From NCBI GenBank assembly GCA_021152765.1, contig JAGKUT010000015.1, positions 1-9,963 of the forward strand: a stretch of 9,963 nucleotides of DNA. Direction: 5' to 3'. Below the pieces are notes generated by a model that searched no databases, was not told the DNA's origin, and worked only from the letters and a program-made list of their open reading frames with translations. The stretch is from Actinomycetes bacterium. GTDB taxonomy: Bacteria > Bacillota_I > Bacilli_A > RF39 > UBA660. Positions within the stretch are counted from its first letter, which is position 1. Every line of letters starts with the position of its first letter. Positions 6,639 to 9,963 of the stretch are shown in pieces. The position numbers were made by a program, and so were the translations under genes.

Positions 6639-6802
6639 ACTAAACACCTCCAAAATTTTAGCATTTAACCAACAAAAAAGTGAATGCAAAGACATTCACT
6701 AAAAGCACGCAAAAAAATTATAAAAATTTTTACTGGCCTTTAACCCATCACCTTTGGCAATCGGGTGAGATAGTGAATATCTTCTTTCCTTTTTCCGGTT
6801 TC
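6639..6802 (-). ncRNA. infC operon leader (L20_leader-type attenuator RNA)
   Basis: An untranslated leader of about 160 nt separates the promoter from infC, where Firmicutes carry the L20-binding leader that controls infC-rpmI-rplT. It contains a G/C-rich core for its genome (6735-6767, with CTCACCC, TTGCC, GGTGATGGG and GGCC on the RNA) able to form short local stems, then an intrinsic terminator (6673-6701). The RNA segment ATTCACTA (6771-6778) is exactly complementary to TAGTGAAT (6694-6701), the 5' side of the terminator, giving an antiterminator. By analogy with B. subtilis, L20 binding would favour termination. Family membership is inferred from position and architecture. Confidence 0.75.
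6673..6701 (-). terminator. Attenuator terminator in the infC leader
   Basis: On the minus strand AGTGAATG (6693-6700), a 6-nt loop, CATTCACT (6679-6686) and a T run (6674-6679) ending 22 nt before the infC ribosome binding site. Its 5' arm can pair with 6771-6778 instead. Confidence 0.85.
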
Positions 6803-6808
6803 TTAATG

Positions 6809-6837
6809 ATTATACATATAAATAATCAATTTGTCAA
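6809..6837 (-). promoter_or_regulatory. Perfect-consensus sigma-A promoter of infC-rpmI-rplT
   Basis: TTGACA (6832-6837), a 17-nt spacer and TATAAT (6809-6814) on the minus strand; all twelve bases match consensus at the ideal spacing. The start falls near 6802. No clear terminator lies between efp and this promoter, so some transcripts may read in from efp. Confidence 0.9.
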
Positions 6838-6861
6838 CAAATTTATAACAAGAACTTTAAA

Positions 6862-7419
6862 TTAAGCTCTTGAATCATATTTTCCATCTTTTGTAGAAAC
6901 AACAATTTGTTCACCTTGTTCAATGAATAATGGAACTTTAACCATTAACCCATTTTCCATGATTGCTTCTTTTAAAGCATTATTAGTAGTATTACCCTTA
7001 ACTGCAGGTTCAGTATGAGTTACAGTATATGTAATCTTTTCAGGTAATTGCATACCTAAAACTTCACCCTCATAGAAAGTAATAGTAACACTTAAGTTTT
7101 CAATCAAATAAGCAGCATCTTCACCAATTTGATCCTTTGTTAATTCAATTTGCTCATATGTTTCCATGTTCATAAAATAATAAACATCACCAGTATTATA
7201 AAGATACTGCATATTTTGCTTAGTAATCATGGCTTTTTCTAATTTAATACTTGTATTAAAAGTTTTTTCAACAATAGAGCCAGTTCTTAAGTTTCTAATC
7301 TTAGCCTTAACGAAAGCTGCTCCCTTACCTGGTTTAACATGTTGAAATTCAATAACAGTATATATATTACCTTCAAATAAGAAAGTAATACCATTCTTAA
7401 TGTCATTAATGTTAAACAT
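6862..7419 (-). CDS. efp: Elongation factor P
   Basis: EF-P enters the ribosomal E site and relieves stalling at consecutive prolines. The 185-residue length and three-domain plan are standard: KOW-like domain I (FNINDIKNGITFLFEGNIYTV; loop HVKPGKGAAFVKAKIRNL with the tip lysine K32), OB domain II (about 65-125), and domain III ending in GEQIVVSTKDGKYDSRA. K32 is the residue modified in other bacteria; in B. subtilis it carries 5-aminopentanol. No modification gene (epmA/B, ymfI-like) is in the window. AGGAGG (7425-7430) precedes ATG 7419, 14 nt after the rpmG stop, so rpmG and efp form one transcription unit. Confidence 0.97.
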   Translation of the reverse strand: MFNINDIKNGITFLFEGNIYTVIEFQHVKPGKGAAFVKAKIRNLRTGSIVEKTFNTSIKLEKAMITKQNMQYLYNTGDVYYFMNMETYEQIELTKDQIGEDAAYLIENLSVTITFYEGEVLGMQLPEKITYTVTHTEPAVKGNTTNNALKEAIMENGLMVKVPLFIEQGEQIVVSTKDGKYDSRA

Positions 7420-7433
7420 AATGTCCTCCTAAA

Positions 7434-7601
7434 TTATTTTTCCTCTTTATGTTTAGTAGTTTTTCCACATTTACTACAATATTTATTTAACTCTAAACGA
7501 TCAGTAGTATTCTTTTTATTCTTTTCAGTACGATAATTTTTTTCTTTACACTCTGTACAAGCTAAAGTTATTCTTTCTCTTGCTTCACCTTTTTTTGCCA
7601 C
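7434..7601 (-). CDS. rpmG: Ribosomal protein L33, zinc-ribbon (C+) type
   Basis: Starting at GTG 7601 the protein is 55 residues: (M)[18 protein letters not shown]..., with C15-x2-C18 and C42-x2-C45 forming the zinc ribbon of the C+ form of L33. GTG is preferred because AAGGAGGG (7608-7615) lies 6 nt upstream. An in-frame ATG at 7625 would include the ribosome binding site in the coding region and add eight non-homologous residues. The C+ form needs zinc; many bacteria keep a second, cysteine-free copy for zinc starvation, not seen here. The gene follows the penicillin-binding protein and leads directly into efp. As I recall, B. subtilis also has an L33 gene beside pbpA. Confidence 0.95.
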   Translation of the reverse strand: MAKKGEARERITLACTECKEKNYRTEKNKKNTTDRLELNKYCSKCGKTTKHKEEK

Positions 7602-7632
7602 AATAATCCCTCCTTTTTGAAACATCTACCAT

Positions 7633-7660
7633 ATTATAACAGATTATTTATAAAAATCAA
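7633..7660 (-). promoter_or_regulatory. Extended -10 promoter of rpmG-efp
   Basis: TTGATT (7655-7660), a 16-nt spacer and TGTTATAAT (extended -10; TATAAT at 7633-7638) on the minus strand. The -35 lies inside the last codons of the upstream penicillin-binding protein gene, and no terminator separates the two genes. Confidence 0.75.
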
Positions 7661-9701
7661 AGTATTTTTTTGAAACTCTACTAACAATTCTTTTATTTAC
7701 ATTACTTTGATAAGTTGAACCATTAACGTCATAATAAATATCAGGAGAAATTACAGTAAAACTAACACGAGGATTATCATAAGGAGCATAACCAACAAAA
7801 GTATTAGTTAAAGTTTCAGTATCAACAATACCATCATTATCAGTATCAATAAAACTTTGACTAGTACCAGTCTTACCAGCAGGCTTATAAACTAGATCAA
7901 TATAACCATAACCAGTACCTGAATCAAGTACTCTTCTAAAACCCAACTTAACCCTATCCATATATATAGGTTCAGTATTAACCTTATTCAAAACCTCGAC
8001 TTCAGTATCACTTATTTTATTAGTTAAACCATCCTTAGTAGGATAATAAATAGACTTAACTAAATAAGGCTTAACCCTACTACCACCATTCGCAATAGTA
8101 TTAATATATTGAGATAATTGAATAGGAGTATATGTATCATATTGACCAATAGAAAAATCTAGTAAATGTCCAGGCAACTCACTGTTACCTTTATATCCTA
8201 AACTCTCAACAGGTAAATCAATACCAGTAGAAACACCTAAACCAAACTCTGCAAATGTATTACGATAAATATTAAATGCCTCTGGATTAATAACTAAAGC
8301 ATCATTGGGAACATAAGTACCACCACCAACTCGAATAGCAGTATTATACTGATATGTATTAGAAGAATTCTGTAAAGCACTTATATCATCCAAAACACCT
8401 AAATATTTCCAAGAACACTTTAAAGGAGTAGCAGCAATCTTTAAACAAGAATCATCCCTAACTTCACCAATAGATAAACTACCAGTATTATAGCCAACAA
8501 TATGACTAGCACCCTTAACAACAGAGCCAACAACAACAGGAGAAGTTGTAATACCAGGAGTATAATCATAAAACTTATAACTACCCATACTATCAACAAT
8601 TTGTTTACCAGCCATTGCGAGTATCTCACCAGTATTAGGATCGCTCACCACAACAAATGACTTATTATAATACTTAGTATTAGGTTCCTTCTTAGTCGCA
8701 ACTAACTCTTCCTCTAAAATTTTTTCTATCTCTTTTTGTAACTCAATATCAATAGTTAACCGTATATCATTACCACGTCTTCCCTCTTCTAACAATATAT
8801 ACTTACCATTAATAACCTGATACTTATTCTTAACACCCCTCAAAGTATCTTCATATTGATACTCTAAATAACTAGTTCCTACGCGATCATTTAATTCATA
8901 ACCTTTATTTAAATAATAACTTTTTAGTTCATAAGGAATACCACTTTCACTAGTAGAAACACTACCTAAAATAGTCTTAAAAACATCACCATATAAATAT
9001 TCTCTATCCCAATCTAATTTAACATTAACACCAGGAAGACTATCCAAATTTTCAGCTATCAAAGCATACTCCTCAGGAGTAACATCATCCTTCTTAATAA
9101 CCTTTTCGATATAATTATAACCAGTATTCATTAACTTATAAATATAAGCAGCCTCTAAATCATTATCATTATAAACTTCCAAATACTCCTTAGGAATTCT
9201 TTCCAACTTGTACTTCTCGATTGTATCACTATCTATCTTACGCTCCTTTAAATCATTATATTCTTGATCAGTAATAAAATCCCTTGATGCATCATAATTA
9301 TTTCTAAGCCAAAAAAATCTTATATCATCCTCACTAAGTCGTTTAAAATTAACATCAATCATCGAACCAATCTTATAAGCAAGCTCAATTTCATCTTTTG
9401 TGCTTATTCCATTTTTCTTATAAACAATAGTTCTAACCGCAATATTATCAACAATTAACTTACCATTTCTATCATAAATTCTACCACGAGGCGCACTATC
9501 ACCCTCTACAACTTTTATAGTAGCAGCCTCAACCTTTTCCTTAAAAAAAGCCTTCCTCATAATTTGGACATAATATAAATAACCAATCAAAACACTCATT
9601 AATATTAAAATTAAAACAATTAAAAATTTGTACCTTTTTTCAATCTGATTCCTTTTTTCAACTTTATTTTTATTAAAATTAATTCTATATTTTTTAGACA
9701 T
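7644..9701 (-). CDS. pbpA: Class B penicillin-binding protein (PBP2-type D,D-transpeptidase)
   Basis: A bitopic membrane enzyme of 685 residues that cross-links peptidoglycan, probably in the elongation (Rod) complex. There is a short cytoplasmic tail, one membrane helix (about 24-46), and a PBP-dimer domain beginning SAPRGRIYDRNGKLIVDN (69-86). The transpeptidase domain has all three active-site motifs: S393-V-V-K396 (GSVVKGA), S446-S-N448 and K610-T-G-T613. After KTGT there is an acidic DTDNDGIVDTE segment (619-629). The GSVVK wording and the adjoining L33 gene resemble B. subtilis PbpA (PBP2A); mrdA is the proteobacterial name. ATG 9701 has only a weak AGG ribosome binding site and overlaps the end of a 13-codon upstream ORF, so translational coupling is likely. 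A TAG nine bases upstream in frame excludes a longer form. Confidence 0.93.
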   Translation of the reverse strand: MSKKYRINFNKNKVEKRNQIEKRYKFLIVLILILMSVLIGYLYYVQIMRKAFFKEKVEAATIKVVEGDSAPRGRIYDRNGKLIVDNIAVRTIVYKKNGISTKDEIELAYKIGSMIDVNFKRLSEDDIRFFWLRNNYDASRDFITDQEYNDLKERKIDSDTIEKYKLERIPKEYLEVYNDNDLEAAYIYKLMNTGYNYIEKVIKKDDVTPEEYALIAENLDSLPGVNVKLDWDREYLYGDVFKTILGSVSTSESGIPYELKSYYLNKGYELNDRVGTSYLEYQYEDTLRGVKNKYQVINGKYILLEEGRRGNDIRLTIDIELQKEIEKILEEELVATKKEPNTKYYNKSFVVVSDPNTGEILAMAGKQIVDSMGSYKFYDYTPGITTSPVVVGSVVKGASHIVGYNTGSLSIGEVRDDSCLKIAATPLKCSWKYLGVLDDISALQNSSNTYQYNTAIRVGGGTYVPNDALVINPEAFNIYRNTFAEFGLGVSTGIDLPVESLGYKGNSELPGHLLDFSIGQYDTYTPIQLSQYINTIANGGSRVKPYLVKSIYYPTKDGLTNKISDTEVEVLNKVNTEPIYMDRVKLGFRRVLDSGTGYGYIDLVYKPAGKTGTSQSFIDTDNDGIVDTETLTNTFVGYAPYDNPRVSFTVISPDIYYDVNGSTYQSNVNKRIVSRVSKKYFDFYK

Positions 9702-9735
9702 AATAACCTAAAACAAATTGAAAAAATTTAAACAT
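9694..9735 (-). CDS. 13-codon upstream ORF overlapping the PBP start
   Basis: ATG at 9733-9735 with a strong ribosome binding site GGAGGT (9742-9747) opens an ORF for MFKFFQFVLGYYV. It ends at the TAA in ATGTCTAA, where the ATG is the start of the penicillin-binding protein. The peptide is short, hydrophobic and aromatic. It may serve to load ribosomes for the weakly initiated downstream gene, or act as a leader peptide. There is no evidence that the peptide itself is functional. Confidence 0.45.
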   Translation of the reverse strand: MFKFFQFVLGYYV

Positions 9736-9754
9736 AATATTACCTCCAATAAAA

Positions 9755-9776
9755 TATAATCAATTAGGTGATTATA
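9755..9776. promoter_or_regulatory. Inverted repeat formed by two opposed -10 boxes between divergent genes
   Basis: TATAATCA (9755-9762) and TGATTATA (9769-9776) are perfect arms with a 6-nt spacer. The left arm holds a TATAAT for the plus-strand gene and the right arm a TATAAT for the minus-strand unit, so both divergent transcripts may start within the spacer. Neither has a good -35. It could also be an operator. Confidence 0.4.
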
Positions 9777-9963
9777 TGAATGAATTTTTGATAAAAAACT
9801 ACATCTCAAGACTAACACAAGATGATATAAATGGATTCGCAAAAAAACACGGAATAGACCTAAATGAAGATGAATTAAAACTAATTGAACAACATATAAG
9901 AAAAGATTGGCATACAATAATATATGGAAATCCTAGACCAATACTAGATAACCTTAAAACAAA
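9776..9963 (+). CDS. Small helical protein, YqfT/DUF2624-like (truncated by window end)
   Basis: An open frame of 62 codons runs off the right edge: MNEFLIKNYISRLTQDDI, then GFAKKHGIDLNEDELKLIEQHIRKDW. AGGTGAT (9766-9772) is the ribosome binding site, 3 nt before ATG, rather close. The pattern of an N-terminal helix, LTxDDIxxFAKKxGIxLxxxE, and a charged helix before GNPRPILDNLK resembles the Bacillales YqfT family (DUF2624), of unknown function and normally about 90 residues. In B. subtilis yqfT lies, as I recall, in the same chromosomal district as pbpA. The family call is from memory and tentative; the coding nature is likely. Confidence 0.6.
   Translation, partial: MNEFLIKNYISRLTQDDINGFAKKHGIDLNEDELKLIEQHIRKDWHTIIYGNPRPILDNLKT

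Noticed and set aside
6838..6861. Terminator after efp
   Set aside because: Only a weak AATTTG/CAAATT hairpin is present, overlapping the infC -35 and without a T run, so it is not called.
6680..6865. Plus-strand ORF of 61 codons in the infC leader region
   Set aside because: It lies antisense to the promoter and attenuator, has no ribosome binding site and resembles no protein.
9708..9917. Minus-strand ORF of 69 codons upstream of the PBP
   Set aside because: It is antisense to the yqfT-like gene and out of frame with the small leader ORF, which has the better ribosome binding site.
1..9963. Mycoplasma-type code (TGA read as Trp)
   Set aside because: The Trp codons I checked are TGG and every gene is intact under the standard bacterial code. 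No TGA stop appears among the nine complete genes, but that sample is too small to argue from.
1..9963. CRISPR arrays, insertion sequences, tRNA or rRNA genes, phage or toxin-antitoxin genes
   Set aside because: No regularly spaced repeats, transposase-like frames, tRNA-like cloverleaf segments or conserved rRNA strings were seen on either strand.

Overview
The window is AT-rich (about 30% GC by eye) with strong Shine-Dalgarno sites (AAGGAGG/TAGGAGG), consensus sigma-A promoters and ordinary TGG tryptophan codons. This fits a low-GC Firmicutes/Bacilli-type chromosome, possibly one of the uncultured gut lineages close to the Mollicutes, read with code 11. No rRNA, tRNA, CRISPR array or insertion sequence is visible, and no gene-free stretch exceeds 300 bases.

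Layout, left to right. Positions 18-1409 (minus) encode trigger factor (tig), but its last codons run in frame into a fragment of a proteobacterial-type ParE; this looks like a chimeric contig end. Next come a secreted LysM protein with three tyrosine-rich repeats (1511-2722, minus) and a divergent FAD-dependent dehydrogenase (2850-4247, plus). That gene converges, through a shared bidirectional terminator, on a type IV prepilin-like protein with a large C-terminal domain (4269-5276, minus).

The centre is a translation cluster on the minus strand. infC-rpmI-rplT (IF3, L35, L20) sits behind a perfect-consensus promoter and a leader of about 160 nt. The leader has an intrinsic terminator and a competing pairing, as expected for L20 autoregulation. 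infC appears to start at a rare AUA codon, and L20 carries a C-terminal Rho_N/SAP-like domain. Upstream are rpmG (L33, zinc type) and efp (EF-P) under their own promoter, preceded by a class B penicillin-binding protein (7644-9701). A 13-codon upstream ORF with a strong ribosome binding site overlaps the penicillin-binding protein start. At the right edge a divergent small gene resembling YqfT/DUF2624 begins and runs off the window.

Together the genes serve protein synthesis (EF-P, IF3, L20, L33, L35), folding of nascent chains (trigger factor) and the cell envelope (penicillin-binding protein, LysM protein, pilin). No wholly new system is evident. The points most worth checking are the tig/parE junction, the L20-Rho_N fusion, the infC AUA start with its attenuator, the penicillin-binding protein uORF, and the repeat-bearing LysM protein.
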